A stretch of 64,000 nucleotides of DNA from Polaribacter sargassicola (GCF_021991835.1 NZ_JAHDAU010000006.1:186001-250000), one strand, 5' to 3'; counted from the stretch's first letter, positions 28,660 to 37,672 are shown. Made by a program: numbers and translations. The notes: generated from the letters alone by a model not told the origin.

Positions 28660-29430
28660 TTGGAGCCAATAAACATCAACGCTATTTATAATGAAATTTT
28701 TAATACATACCCAGAGGTAGAGATTAAAGAACATATTAGAAAATTAATTGAACTTGATTTTTATTATCCCTACAATACTACTTTCTTTTGTATTACCAAT
28801 ACTGCTTCTCAAAGGTTTGAATACATCAGTAAAAACTTTACCGCATGTACAGGCATACCTAAAGAAAATTTAAATAATGGTGGTATGGACTATTTTTGGT
28901 CTCTTTTTCATCCTGATGATTTACAACCTTGGCTAACTTGCTTAAAAAGTCTTATGACTTTTACAATGAATGAACTAGATGATGTAATGCGTAAGAAAAT
29001 GAGTTATACTTGGAACTATAGAATAAAAAACCACGCAGGAGAATACATTACAATTATTCAAAATACAACTCCTTTACAATTTGATGCACAAGAAAAACCC
29101 ATTATAGGTTTAGCACATTACACTGTTTTAGATGGTAATTTAAATATGGATATTTGTGCTACAGCAAAGTATTTAAATTCTAAAAATGAATATGAAACCT
29201 TATTTTATAAAAACATTTCTAGTGAAGGTCTTTTAAATGCTATTAGCAACAGAGAAAGAGATATTATTCGCTTACTACTTGCTAATCAAACGAGTAACAG
29301 TATTGCTAAAAGCTTAAATATTAGCAAACACACTGTAGACACACACAGAAGAAATATTTTAAAGAAATTAGGTTTAAGTTCTACCTACGAACTACTTAAT
29401 TATTTTAAAAATAATTTAAGTTTAATTTAA
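28660..29430 (+). CDS. PAS-LuxR transcriptional regulator
   Basis: The 256-residue regulator has a PAS-like sensor domain at about residues 30-155 (FFCITNTASQRFEYISKNF, TGIPKENLNNGGMDYFWSLF) and a C-terminal LuxR helix-turn-helix (ISNRERDIIRLLLANQTSNS, then KSLNISKHTVDTHRRNILKK). It has no response-regulator receiver domain, so it likely senses a ligand or partner directly. No ATG is available near the start; the frame opens at 28645 and the first usable codon is TTG at 28660, which I take as the start. It is 15 bases after rnz and probably cotranscribed. Targets are unknown. Confidence 0.8.
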   Translation: MEPININAIYNEIFNTYPEVEIKEHIRKLIELDFYYPYNTTFFCITNTASQRFEYISKNFTACTGIPKENLNNGGMDYFWSLFHPDDLQPWLTCLKSLMTFTMNELDDVMRKKMSYTWNYRIKNHAGEYITIIQNTTPLQFDAQEKPIIGLAHYTVLDGNLNMDICATAKYLNSKNEYETLFYKNISSEGLLNAISNRERDIIRLLLANQTSNSIAKSLNISKHTVDTHRRNILKKLGLSSTYELLNYFKNNLSLI

Positions 29431-29445
29431 AAAAATTTACCAATA

Positions 29446-29465
29446 AATACTCATTAATGAGTATT
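29446..29465. repeat. 20-bp perfect palindrome after the LuxR gene
   Basis: The core ATACTCATTAATGAGTAT (29447-29464) is an exact inverted repeat, and one further A/T pair on each side extends it to 20 bp. It lies 15 bases past the LuxR stop codon. There is no T-run after it, so it resembles an operator more than a terminator. Confidence 0.6.
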
Positions 29466-29501
29466 GTATAGTATTCTTTCTTAAAGTATTTTTGCCTTAC
29501 T

Positions 29502-29599
29502 AGTAAATTGAATTGGCATTTTCTAATAAACAAAAGTGATTTTATTAGAATTTACAATATTTTGAAAAAGAAAATTAACATCCGCTAATTCAATTTACT
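29502..29599. repeat. 98-bp element with 16-bp terminal inverted repeats and a central hairpin
   Basis: The left end AGTAAATTGAATTGGC (29502-29517) matches the inverse of the right end GCTAATTCAATTTACT (29584-29599) at 15 of 16 positions; the one difference still pairs as G-U in plus-strand RNA. Inside lies a perfect 10-bp hairpin, TTCTAATAAA (29521-29530) with TTTATTAGAA (29541-29550). It lies just before the stop codon of the CoA-binding gene. It could be a small inverted-repeat (MITE-like) element or a structured RNA; I cannot decide which. Confidence 0.6.
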
Positions 29600-29603
29600 T
29601 CTT

Positions 29604-29966
29604 TTAATATTCATTTGTACTCAATAACACCAAGGTACAAGCAACTTCTACAGGTATTTTACTTACTCTTAATAATTCTATAAACTCAGCATTTTCAGCT
29701 CCTGGATTAAAAATTACTCTCTTAGGATTTAAAGAAATTATATATTTATAATATTCTATTTGATTTTTAGGACTTAAATATATGGTAACAGTATCTATAT
29801 TTTTATAATCTTTCTTTTCATTTTCAATAACAACATTAAAAACTTTTCCTTTTCTTTTTCCTAAAGCAACCACAGCAATTTCTTTTTCTATTAATCTTCT
29901 AATTGCTATGTTAGAATATCTATTTGGATTTTTAGATGCTCCAACAACTAATGTTAATTTTTTCAT
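29604..29966 (-). CDS. CoA-binding domain protein
   Basis: The 120-residue protein is a single Rossmann-like CoA-binding domain: TLVVGASKNPNRYSNIAIRR at the N terminus, GKRKGKVFNVVIEN, TVTIYLSPKNQIEYYKYI, and IFNPGAENAEF. YccU/CoA-binding family members of this size are found widely in bacteria, but their role is unclear. It is convergent with the LuxR gene. Confidence 0.85.
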   Translation of the reverse strand: MKKLTLVVGASKNPNRYSNIAIRRLIEKEIAVVALGKRKGKVFNVVIENEKKDYKNIDTVTIYLSPKNQIEYYKYIISLNPKRVIFNPGAENAEFIELLRVSKIPVEVACTLVLLSTNEY

Positions 29967-30050
29967 TTATTTTTATTTTTTAATCTAATTATTACAAATA
30001 TAAAAATTTATTAACTTTTAATTAACATTTTAACCTTAAAATAACTCATA

Positions 30051-30079
30051 AAAAAAATACTACAAATTGTAGTATTTTT
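30051..30079 (-). terminator. Terminator of fabH
   Basis: On the minus strand AAATACTACA pairs with TGTAGTATTT over a short loop, and eight T follow. It lies 30 bases after the fabH stop. Confidence 0.8.
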
Positions 30080-30108
30080 ATATCAAATTAAATAATTAAT
30101 AAAATTTA

Positions 30109-31116
30109 TTACCAACGTATAATTACAGATCCCCAAGTAAATCCACTACCAAAAGCAGCTAAAACTACTAAATCATTATCTTTAATTTTACCTTCCTCAA
30201 AAGCTTCTGTTAAAGCAATAATTACAGAAGCAGCAGTTGTGTTTCCATATTTTTGAATATTGTTAAAAACTTTATCATCAGATAATTGAAACTTTTTCTG
30301 AATAAACTGTGCAATACGTAAATTTGCTTGATGTGGTATTAACATACTAATATCTTCTTTTTGTAAATTATTAGCCGCCAAACCTTCTATAATTGCTTCA
30401 GAGAAACGAGTAACTGCATGCTTAAATACAAACTGACCATTCATATAAGGAAAATACGAAACATCATCCGGATCATTTTTTTCTAAAATTTCTGGAACCC
30501 ATTTACCGGTTGATGGCCCCAATAAAGCTAATTCTTTAGCATGTTTTCCTTCAGAATGTAAATGAGAAGATAAAATTCCTTTTCCTTCTTCTTCACTTCT
30601 AGACAAAACTGCTGCTCCTGCACCATCACCAAAAATAACTGAAACATTTCTACCTCTTGTAGATTTATCTAATCCTCCAGAATGATTTTCAGAACCAATT
30701 ACCAAAACATTTTTATACATTCCTGTTTTTATAAATTGATCTGCTACAGACATTGCATAAATAAAACCAGAACATTGGTTACGTATATCTAGAGCTCCAA
30801 TTGTTGGCATATCTAACATTTCTTGCACTTGTACTCCTCCTCCAGGAAAATACATATCTGGACTTAAAGTTGCAAAAACAATAAAATCTATATCATCTTT
30901 TGTTAATCCTGCTTTTTCTATGGCAATTCTAGCAGCTTTTACTCCCATAACTGCGGTAGTATCTTCTGTCTTTGGGTCAATCCATCTTCTTTCTTTAATT
31001 CCTGTTCTTTCTTGAATCCATTCATCAGAAGTATCCATAAACTCCTTTAAATCATTATTAGTAACCACATTTTCAGGAACATAATGACCAAGACCGGTTA
31101 TTTTAGAATTGTACAT
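30109..31116 (-). CDS. fabH: 3-oxoacyl-ACP synthase III (FabH)
   Basis: FabH condenses acetyl-CoA (or a branched starter) with malonyl-ACP to begin fatty acid synthesis. The 335-residue thiolase-fold protein keeps the full Cys-His-Asn triad: Cys115 in IRNQCSGFIYA, His262 in IPHQANLRI and Asn292 in YGNTTAASV. The N terminus is the typical ITGLGHYVPENVVTN. It has its own downstream terminator and is followed by the CoA-binding gene on the same strand. Bacteroidota often have several FabH-like genes, so a starter-unit specialisation cannot be excluded. Confidence 0.93.
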   Translation of the reverse strand: MYNSKITGLGHYVPENVVTNNDLKEFMDTSDEWIQERTGIKERRWIDPKTEDTTAVMGVKAARIAIEKAGLTKDDIDFIVFATLSPDMYFPGGGVQVQEMLDMPTIGALDIRNQCSGFIYAMSVADQFIKTGMYKNVLVIGSENHSGGLDKSTRGRNVSVIFGDGAGAAVLSRSEEEGKGILSSHLHSEGKHAKELALLGPSTGKWVPEILEKNDPDDVSYFPYMNGQFVFKHAVTRFSEAIIEGLAANNLQKEDISMLIPHQANLRIAQFIQKKFQLSDDKVFNNIQKYGNTTAASVIIALTEAFEEGKIKDNDLVVLAAFGSGFTWGSVIIRW

Positions 31117-31184
31117 ATTGTAATTTTTATCTTTTTTATTAAGTTTAGAATAGCTAAAATAGCAATAATTTAACTTGCCAACAA

Positions 31185-31218
31185 AATCTATTATTTTATT
31201 AAAATAACAAAATAGATT
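31185..31218 (-). terminator. Possible terminator downstream of aldehyde dehydrogenase
   Basis: AATCTATT and AATAGATT are inverted repeats 18 bases apart, with an inner ATTTTATTAAAAT palindrome. On the minus strand the structure is followed by TTTTGTTGG. It lies 34 bases after the aldehyde dehydrogenase stop. The stem is AT-only apart from one C-G pair, so this is tentative. Confidence 0.35.
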
Positions 31219-31252
31219 CTTTTAAAAACTATTATTTAATTCAATTAATAAT

Positions 31253-32677
31253 TTACAACCACTTAATTGTAAAATTGATAATTTTTTCTTTAAGATTAGT
31301 GTACGGAGGTGCTAATAAATCCAAAGCTCCTGGCATAAATTGTTTTAAAACACCTCTAGCATTAGAAAACTCTTGAAAACCAAAAAAACCATGAGACTTA
31401 CCTATTCCGCTATTGTTAGACCCTCCAAAAGGTAAATTATTATTATAGAAATGAATTGCGTTGTTATTAATACAAGAACCTCCTGCCCTTGTATTGTTTA
31501 AAATGTATTTTATATTTTTTTTCTTACTGCTATACACATATAAAGCTAATGGTTTTTCTTTTTGGTTGATAGTATCGATTACCTCATCAATTTCTGTAAA
31601 CGTAATAATTGGTAAAATGGGTCCAAAAATTTCCTCTTGCATTACCTTAGAACCCATATTTACATTTGTTAAAATAGTTGGTTCTATAACATTTGTTTCA
31701 TCATTAATTTTCCCTCCATAAGAAATACTTGCTCCATGTTCTATTGCATCTTTAATAATCCCCGAAAGTCTATTTTTATGATTTTTATTTACAATACAAG
31801 AATAACTATCAGATTCATTAGCATCATTTTCATAAAATGCTTTAAGCACCTTTTTAAATTCCTCTATTAATTCTTTTTCTTTGGATTTGTGTACGTATAT
31901 ATAATCTGGCGCAATACAAATTTGCCCTGCATTTGTAAACTTACCAACAGCAATTCTTTTTGCTGTGGTTTTTATGTTTGCAGTTTCATCTACAATTGTT
32001 GGTGATTTCCCTCCCAACTCTAAAGTTACCGATGTTAAATGTTTTGCTGCGGCAGACATTACTACTTTTCCTATTGCTGGAGATCCTGTAAAAAAGATAT
32101 GATTAAAAGGTAGCGACAACAAATCTGTAGATGTTTGCACTGCTCCTTCAATTAAAACAACTTCGTTTTCTTTAAAAATTGAACTCACTATTGTTTTCAT
32201 CACCTTAGAAATATGAGGCGTCATTTCCGAAGGTTTTAAAATAACCGTATTACCAGCAGCTATTGCACTTATTAAAGGTGCAAAAGTTAGGTTTACAGGA
32301 AAATTCCATGGAGAAATTATTAAACAAACTCCCTTAGGTTCATATTTTATGTAAGAAGTAGTACCAAAAAAAGCAAAAGGCGTACTAACTTTATCATTAT
32401 CGGTCCAAGAATTTAAGTGTTTTATAGTGTGTTTAATCTCACTTGTTATTGGGTATATTTCTGTTAAATCTACTTCTGCTTTTGGTTTGCGCATATCTTT
32501 ATAAAGCGCTTCTGCAATTGCTTTTCTATAAGTAATTGCTACCGCTTTTTTTAATGCTATTAATTTCTTTTTTCTTTCTTTTATAGGTTGATTTGCTACT
32601 GCAAATTGATTTTCTTTTTGAGCATTAAAAATAGCTGTAATCGCTTCTAAATTTAATGTATCTTTAAGTTGTTCCAT
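31253..32677 (-). CDS. Aldehyde dehydrogenase family protein
   Basis: The 474-residue NAD(P)-dependent aldehyde dehydrogenase shows the oxyanion Asn motif ISPWNFPVNLTFAPL, the coenzyme motif FFTGSPAIGKVV, the general base LELGGKSPTIVDE and the catalytic Cys in NAGQICIAPDYIYV. The C-terminal motif is PFGGSNNSGIGKSHG. Its short length and C-terminal hydrophobic tail (INFTIKWL) resemble class 3 (fatty/aromatic aldehyde) members such as YwdH and AlkH. It may oxidise long-chain aldehydes. It is transcribed opposite to htpG. Confidence 0.92.
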   Translation of the reverse strand: MEQLKDTLNLEAITAIFNAQKENQFAVANQPIKERKKKLIALKKAVAITYRKAIAEALYKDMRKPKAEVDLTEIYPITSEIKHTIKHLNSWTDNDKVSTPFAFFGTTSYIKYEPKGVCLIISPWNFPVNLTFAPLISAIAAGNTVILKPSEMTPHISKVMKTIVSSIFKENEVVLIEGAVQTSTDLLSLPFNHIFFTGSPAIGKVVMSAAAKHLTSVTLELGGKSPTIVDETANIKTTAKRIAVGKFTNAGQICIAPDYIYVHKSKEKELIEEFKKVLKAFYENDANESDSYSCIVNKNHKNRLSGIIKDAIEHGASISYGGKINDETNVIEPTILTNVNMGSKVMQEEIFGPILPIITFTEIDEVIDTINQKEKPLALYVYSSKKKNIKYILNNTRAGGSCINNNAIHFYNNNLPFGGSNNSGIGKSHGFFGFQEFSNARGVLKQFMPGALDLLAPPYTNLKEKIINFTIKWL

Positions 32678-32751
32678 TAATTTAAACTTCTTTTAAAGAA
32701 TTTATATATCACTATTAATATAGATATTCTATTATAAATATAGTCTTTTTA

Positions 32752-32803
32752 TGTCACTAAAAATGTCATCTTGTCACAAAAAAATGTTTGGTATTTTTTT
32801 TGA
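32752..32803 (+). promoter_or_regulatory. Sigma-54-like promoter with TGTCA repeats ahead of htpG
   Basis: TTTGG at 32787-32791 is followed by exactly 10 bases and then GA at 32802-32803, which fits a sigma-54 -24/-12 layout (GG-N10-GC) with one mismatch in the -12 dinucleotide. Upstream are three direct copies of TGTCA at 32752, 32764 and 32772, the sort of arrangement used by an activator. A start near 32814 would leave a leader of about 35 nt. The call rests on spacing alone and is tentative. Confidence 0.4.
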
Positions 32804-32848
32804 CTAATAAATAATCAGTTATAATAAATAAACAAAACATATATAAAA

Positions 32849-34753
32849 ATGGCAAAAGGAAACATTAATGTATCGGTAGAAAATATTTTTCCACTGATTA
32901 AAAAATTCTTGTATTCTGATCACGAAATCTTTTTACGTGAGTTAATTTCTAACGGAACAGATGCTACCTCTAAATTAAAACATTTAATCTCTATTGGTGA
33001 AGCTAAAACTGAACTAGGAGACGTTAAAATTGAAGTTAGTATTGATAAAGATGCTAAAACAATTACAATAAAAGATCAAGGTTTAGGAATGACAGCCGAT
33101 GAGGTTGAAAAGTACATCAACCAAATTGCTTTTTCTGGAGCTGAAGAATTTTTAGACAAATATAAAGACAACGAAGCAGGAATTATTGGGCATTTTGGTC
33201 TTGGTTTTTACTCTGCTTTTATGGTGGCTGATAAAGTAGAAATTATTACAAAGTCTTTTAAAGATGAACCTGCTGCACATTGGACTTGTGATGGTTCTCC
33301 TGAATATACTTTAGTAGAACATGATAAATCTGACAGAGGAACTGAAATTATTTTACACGTTGCAGAAGATTCTTTAGAATTTTTAGAAGATAGTAAAATT
33401 GAAGGTTTATTAACAAAATACAATCGTTTTAACCAAGTGCCAATTAAATTTGGAACAAAAGAAATTAACGATCCAGAGTTTACACCAGCAACTACTAAAG
33501 ATGCAGATGGTAAAGAAACTACAGAACCTCATAAACAAATTACAGTTGATAACATCATCAACAACACAGATCCTGCTTGGACAAAAGCGCCTGCAGATTT
33601 AAATGATGAAGATTATAAAAACTTCTACAGAGAATTGTATCCAATGCAATTTGAAGAGTCTTTATTTCACATCCATTTAAATGTAGATTATCCTTTTAAC
33701 TTAACAGGTATTTTATTCTTCCCTAAATTATCTCAAAACATGGATATGCAAAAGGATAAAATCCAATTGTATCAAAACCAAGTTTTTGTAACAGATAATG
33801 TAGAAGGAATTGTACCAGACTTTTTACAAATGTTAAAAGGTGTTATCGATTCTCCAGACATTCCATTAAACGTTTCTCGTTCTTACTTACAAGCAGACGG
33901 AGCTGTTAAAAAAATATCTGGTTACATCACTAAAAAAGTAGCAGATAAATTATCTTCTTTATTTAAAAAAGACAGAGCAGATTTTGAGCAAAAATGGAAC
34001 GACATCAAAGTAATTATCGAATACGGAATGTTGTCTGAAGATAAATTCTTCGATAAAGCTAAAAAGTTTGCTTTATACCCAACAGTTGCAGATACTTTTT
34101 TCACTTTTGATGAATTAATTGAAAAAACAAAAGATTCTCAGACAGATAAAGATGGTAATCATGTTATTTTATACACAGCTAGCAAAGAAGCGCAACATAG
34201 TTATATACAAGATGCTACTGCAAAAGGTTACGAAGTATTGTTGTTAGACTCTCCTATTATTTCGCATTTAATGCAAAAATTAGAAAGTGGAGATGCTAAA
34301 GTGAAGTTTACAAGAGTAGATGCTGATTTTATTGATAATTTAATTAAGAAAGACGATAACGTAATTTCTAAATTATCTGATGAAGAAAAAGAAACTTTAA
34401 AGCCAATTATAGAAAGTGCTGTAAACTCTAAATCTTATACAGTGCAATTAGAAGCTATGGATTCTGATGCCTCGCCTTTCTTAATTACTGTACCAGAATT
34501 TATGCGTAGAATGAAAGAAATGCAAGCTTCTGGTGGTGGCGGAATGATGGGAATGGGTAATTTCCCAGACATGTACAATTTAGTTGTAAATACAAACAGC
34601 CCGTTAGTTTCAGAAATTTTAAATACAAAAGACGCTGAAGCTCAAAAAGGATTAATTTCTCAGGCTTTTGATTTAGCGAAGTTATCTCAAAACCTTTTAC
34701 ATGGTGAAGATTTAACAAACTTTATTAAACGTTCTTACCAATTGATAAAATAG
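32849..34753 (+). CDS. htpG: Molecular chaperone HtpG (Hsp90)
   Basis: HtpG is the bacterial Hsp90, an ATP-dependent dimer that refolds and activates client proteins in the cytoplasm. The 634 residues match the family. The N-terminal GHKL ATPase motifs are visible: ELISNGTDATSKL, IKDQGLGMTADE and GIIGHFGLGFYSAFMVAD. The middle domain includes LNVSRSYLQAD, and the C-terminal dimerisation region follows. A Gly/Met-rich segment (ASGGGGMMGMGNFPD) near residue 560 is a usual feature in Bacteroidota. It is divergent from aldehyde dehydrogenase and followed by a terminator. Confidence 0.97.
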   Translation: MAKGNINVSVENIFPLIKKFLYSDHEIFLRELISNGTDATSKLKHLISIGEAKTELGDVKIEVSIDKDAKTITIKDQGLGMTADEVEKYINQIAFSGAEEFLDKYKDNEAGIIGHFGLGFYSAFMVADKVEIITKSFKDEPAAHWTCDGSPEYTLVEHDKSDRGTEIILHVAEDSLEFLEDSKIEGLLTKYNRFNQVPIKFGTKEINDPEFTPATTKDADGKETTEPHKQITVDNIINNTDPAWTKAPADLNDEDYKNFYRELYPMQFEESLFHIHLNVDYPFNLTGILFFPKLSQNMDMQKDKIQLYQNQVFVTDNVEGIVPDFLQMLKGVIDSPDIPLNVSRSYLQADGAVKKISGYITKKVADKLSSLFKKDRADFEQKWNDIKVIIEYGMLSEDKFFDKAKKFALYPTVADTFFTFDELIEKTKDSQTDKDGNHVILYTASKEAQHSYIQDATAKGYEVLLLDSPIISHLMQKLESGDAKVKFTRVDADFIDNLIKKDDNVISKLSDEEKETLKPIIESAVNSKSYTVQLEAMDSDASPFLITVPEFMRRMKEMQASGGGGMMGMGNFPDMYNLVVNTNSPLVSEILNTKDAEAQKGLISQAFDLAKLSQNLLHGEDLTNFIKRSYQLIK

Positions 34754-34776
34754 TGGTAAAACCACAAATAAATACA

Positions 34777-34809
34777 AAACCTCTTTGTGAAAACAGAGAG
34801 GTTTTTTTT
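34777..34809 (+). terminator. Terminator of htpG
   Basis: AAACCTCT pairs with AGAGGTTT across TTGTGAAAACAG, and eight T follow. It lies 24 bases after the htpG stop. Confidence 0.8.
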
Positions 34810-34866
34810 ATTTTAAGACTAAAAAACAATTAACTTGTAAATCCAAATACTCATAACATAAATACA

Positions 34867-35682
34867 ATGGCAAACAGAATATTTAAAAATCTATTAAATG
34901 CAGAAATTGAAAATTTTAAATCTTCTTTTTCAAATACTTCTCATGAACTATTTTATGATAATGAGAAAAAAAAATTAATCCACCCTGGTGAATTTGGAAC
35001 TTACAGAGAAAGAACATTACTACCTTTCTTAAAAATGATTATGCCTCAAAGATTAACCATAAATACCGGTTTTTTAATTACACCTAAAGATAATATAAGT
35101 TCTCAGTGCGATTTAGTCATTTACGATTCTAAATCAACTCCTTTGATTAAAGATAACCAAAATCAAACTTTTTTTCCAATAGAAACAGTCGTAGGAGTTG
35201 GAGAAGTAAAGTCTAATCTATCTAAAACAGAATTTAAGAAAGCATTAAATAAATTAGCAAGAAATAAAAAACTAAGAAATGATATTTCAGAAAATAACCC
35301 ATCATTTATAAAAAGAGACATGAACTTAATAGGTTCAATTGATTTGAAAAGAAATATTTATGATAATATTTTTAGCTTTTTAATTTGTGAAAAATTAAAT
35401 TTTGATCTTTCTGAAATAAATTTTGATAAAGTCTATGACGATGATATTGAACAAGAGTATAAACATAATCTAATTTTAAGTGTTAAGGATGGTATTTTTC
35501 TTTATAAAAAAGATAAAATGTGGGGATTTCCACATTTAGCTCATAGAGCTTTAAAAGACCATTTTTTAAAACCTGAAGAACAATCTCCAAACGAGCATTT
35601 TTATGCCTTTACAAACTTTTTCTTTTTAGCTATGGAAAGCGGAACAATCTTTTATCCTGAGATTGCTTATTATTTACATTAA
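34867..35682 (+). CDS. DUF6602-like PD-(D/E)xK nuclease-type protein
   Basis: The 271-residue cytoplasmic protein resembles DUF6602. The core has a possible PD-(D/E)xK arrangement: the strand SSQCDLVIYDSKSTP with Asp, then FPIETVVGVGEVKSNLSK with Glu and Lys in the EVK pattern, preceded by GEFGTYRERTLLPFL. DUF6602 genes are often single accessory genes, sometimes near defence or phage genes. Here it stands alone between htpG and a cupin gene, so it may be a horizontally acquired defence-like or toxin-like gene. The activity is inferred from the motif only. Confidence 0.6.
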   Translation: MANRIFKNLLNAEIENFKSSFSNTSHELFYDNEKKKLIHPGEFGTYRERTLLPFLKMIMPQRLTINTGFLITPKDNISSQCDLVIYDSKSTPLIKDNQNQTFFPIETVVGVGEVKSNLSKTEFKKALNKLARNKKLRNDISENNPSFIKRDMNLIGSIDLKRNIYDNIFSFLICEKLNFDLSEINFDKVYDDDIEQEYKHNLILSVKDGIFLYKKDKMWGFPHLAHRALKDHFLKPEEQSPNEHFYAFTNFFFLAMESGTIFYPEIAYYLH

Positions 35683-35769
35683 AAATAAGTAAACCTCAAT
35701 TTTTAATATAAAAAAATTTCGCTTCAAGACTTTAATATTTTCGTACATTAGAGTTTAGAAAAAAATATA

Positions 35770-36111
35770 ATGAAACTAGTTCACACAAGTCAATTACCCG
35801 AAATTGGTACAAGTCATGATGAATCCATAAAAAAAAAGGTGTTTATCAAAAAAGGTGAAGTTCCACAATTAATGATGTTTGGTTCTGCAACTTTTACACC
35901 CGGACAAGAAGTAGAAACGCATAAACACGATACCATGTACGAAGTTTTTTACATACAAACTGGCAAAGCAGAATTTATTATTAATGATAAAAAAATGATT
36001 GTAGTTGCTGGTGATTGTATTACTATTGAGCAAGGCGAATATCATTCTATGAGTAATCCTTTTTCTGATAATGTAACTTGGACATACTTTGGTATAGCAA
36101 CTGATAAATAA
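35770..36111 (+). CDS. Single-domain cupin protein
   Basis: The 113-residue cupin has the first metal motif FTPGQEVETHKHDTMYEVFYIQ and the second GDCITIEQGEYHSMSNPF, so the His-His-Glu-His ligands are mostly present. Small cupins of this sort have varied roles (isomerase, dioxygenase, sugar binding). No neighbour suggests a substrate. It has its own likely promoter in the 87-base gap upstream. Confidence 0.85.
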   Translation: MKLVHTSQLPEIGTSHDESIKKKVFIKKGEVPQLMMFGSATFTPGQEVETHKHDTMYEVFYIQTGKAEFIINDKKMIVVAGDCITIEQGEYHSMSNPFSDNVTWTYFGIATDK

Positions 36112-36209
36112 ACGTAAAATTTTAGCTTAGTTTTGATTTTAAAGATAAAAACAAGTAAATTCGTTGAAACTAATCAAACTTTATATTTATTACATTTTAT
36201 AAACCAAAG

Positions 36210-36719
36210 ATGAAAAAATATATACTACTTTTTGTATTCAGTATTTTAATATTTGCTTGTAATAAAGACAAAGAAGTTAGCTCTACAGATTTTAAAACTT
36301 GGTCTAAAAGACATTTAACCACACAATTAAAAGATTCTTTAGAATACGGTAAATCTTACCTTTCTATTTACTCTCAAATCTACAGCGTATCCGAGCACAA
36401 AACACATAGTTTAACCGCAATGGTTAGTATGAGAAATACAAGTGACACAGATACAATTTACCTTTTAAAAGCAGAATATTTTGATACTAAAGGAAAATCT
36501 GTTCGTACTTATTTTAATAAAACTATTTTTTTAGCTCCTTTAGAAACTACAGAAATTATTATTGATGAAGTTGATAAAGAAGGCGGAACAGGTTCTAATT
36601 TTATCTTCGAGTGGAAAATCCCAAAAGATTCTCCAGAACCATTATTTGAAGGAATTATGAATTCTACTAAAGGACAACAAGGCTTATCCTTTTCTACACA
36701 ATCTAAAAGAATTAAATAA
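36210..36719 (+). CDS. DUF3124 lipoprotein
   Basis: The 169-residue protein has a lipoprotein signal (LLFVFSILIFACNKDKE). The body matches DUF3124 as I recall it: LKDSLEYGKSYLSIYSQIYS, LTAMVSMRNTSDTDTIYLL, YFDTKGKSVRTYF and FEWKIPKDSPEPLFEGIMNS. It is a small beta-sandwich envelope protein of unknown function. It lies 59 bases before the zinc metallopeptidase gene. Confidence 0.78.
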   Translation: MKKYILLFVFSILIFACNKDKEVSSTDFKTWSKRHLTTQLKDSLEYGKSYLSIYSQIYSVSEHKTHSLTAMVSMRNTSDTDTIYLLKAEYFDTKGKSVRTYFNKTIFLAPLETTEIIIDEVDKEGGTGSNFIFEWKIPKDSPEPLFEGIMNSTKGQQGLSFSTQSKRIK

Positions 36720-36778
36720 AATTGTAATTTAATTCTATCAGAAAAAAAAGATAATTTTACTTTTTAAATATATTAATA

Positions 36779-37672
36779 ATGAAATGGAAAGGAAATAGAA
36801 AAAGTAGCAATATAGAAGACAGAAGAGGCGCATCTTCTAGCGGTAGTAGTTCTGGTGGCGGCTTAAACCCAATGCTTATTGGACTTTTATTAAAGCTAGT
36901 AACTTCTAAAAAAGGATTAATTATAGTTGGTATTGTATTAGCGGTAATGTATTTTACAGGTAACAATCCACTAAATTTTATTACTGGTAACAACCAAATT
37001 CAATCTACATCAACTTATAAAGGAACAGCTTCAGAAAATGAATTGGCAGATTTTAGTGCTACCGTTTTAGCAAATACAGAAGATGTTTGGAAACAAATAA
37101 TACCTAATTACAGAGAACCTACTTTAGTTCTTTTTTCTGGATCTGTAACTTCTGCTTGTGGCGGTGCTACAAGTGCAACAGGACCTTTTTATTGTCCCGG
37201 TGATGAAAAACTTTATATTGATTTAAGTTTTTTTGAAGAAATGGGAAGAAAATTAAATGCTCCAGGAGATTTTGCTCAAGCTTATGTAATTGCACATGAA
37301 GTTGGCCATCACATACAAACAATTACAGGCATTAATAAAAAAGTACAATCTTTACGTGGGCAAATTAGCCAAACAGAATACAACAAATATTCTGTAATGT
37401 TAGAGTTACAAGCCGATTTTTATGCTGGCGTTTGGGCACATCATTTTCAAAAAGTAAACAAATCTATGCAAATGGAAGATGGAGATTTAGAAGAAGCTCT
37501 AAATGCCGCTCATGCAACTGGAGATGATCTTTTACAAGAAAAATACAGCGGAAGAGTTGTACCAGATTCTTTTACTCATGGCACTTCTGCACAAAGAATG
37601 CGTTGGTTTAAAAAAGGTTTTGATACCGGAGATGTTAACCAAGGTGATACTTTTAATGCAAGTTCGTTGTAA
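36779..37672 (+). CDS. Neutral zinc metallopeptidase (YpfJ family)
   Basis: The 297-residue membrane protein starts with a short polar Gly/Ser-rich stretch (SSSGSSSGGG) and one membrane helix at about residues 43-60. A periplasmic zinc-dependent protease domain follows. The HExxH zinc motif is HEVGHHIQ at residues 173-180, and the downstream LELQADFYAGVWAHH carries the third ligand region (ExxxD). This is the YpfJ/neutral zinc metallopeptidase family. The substrate is unknown. A bidirectional terminator follows. Confidence 0.9.
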   Translation: MKWKGNRKSSNIEDRRGASSSGSSSGGGLNPMLIGLLLKLVTSKKGLIIVGIVLAVMYFTGNNPLNFITGNNQIQSTSTYKGTASENELADFSATVLANTEDVWKQIIPNYREPTLVLFSGSVTSACGGATSATGPFYCPGDEKLYIDLSFFEEMGRKLNAPGDFAQAYVIAHEVGHHIQTITGINKKVQSLRGQISQTEYNKYSVMLELQADFYAGVWAHHFQKVNKSMQMEDGDLEEALNAAHATGDDLLQEKYSGRVVPDSFTHGTSAQRMRWFKKGFDTGDVNQGDTFNASSL

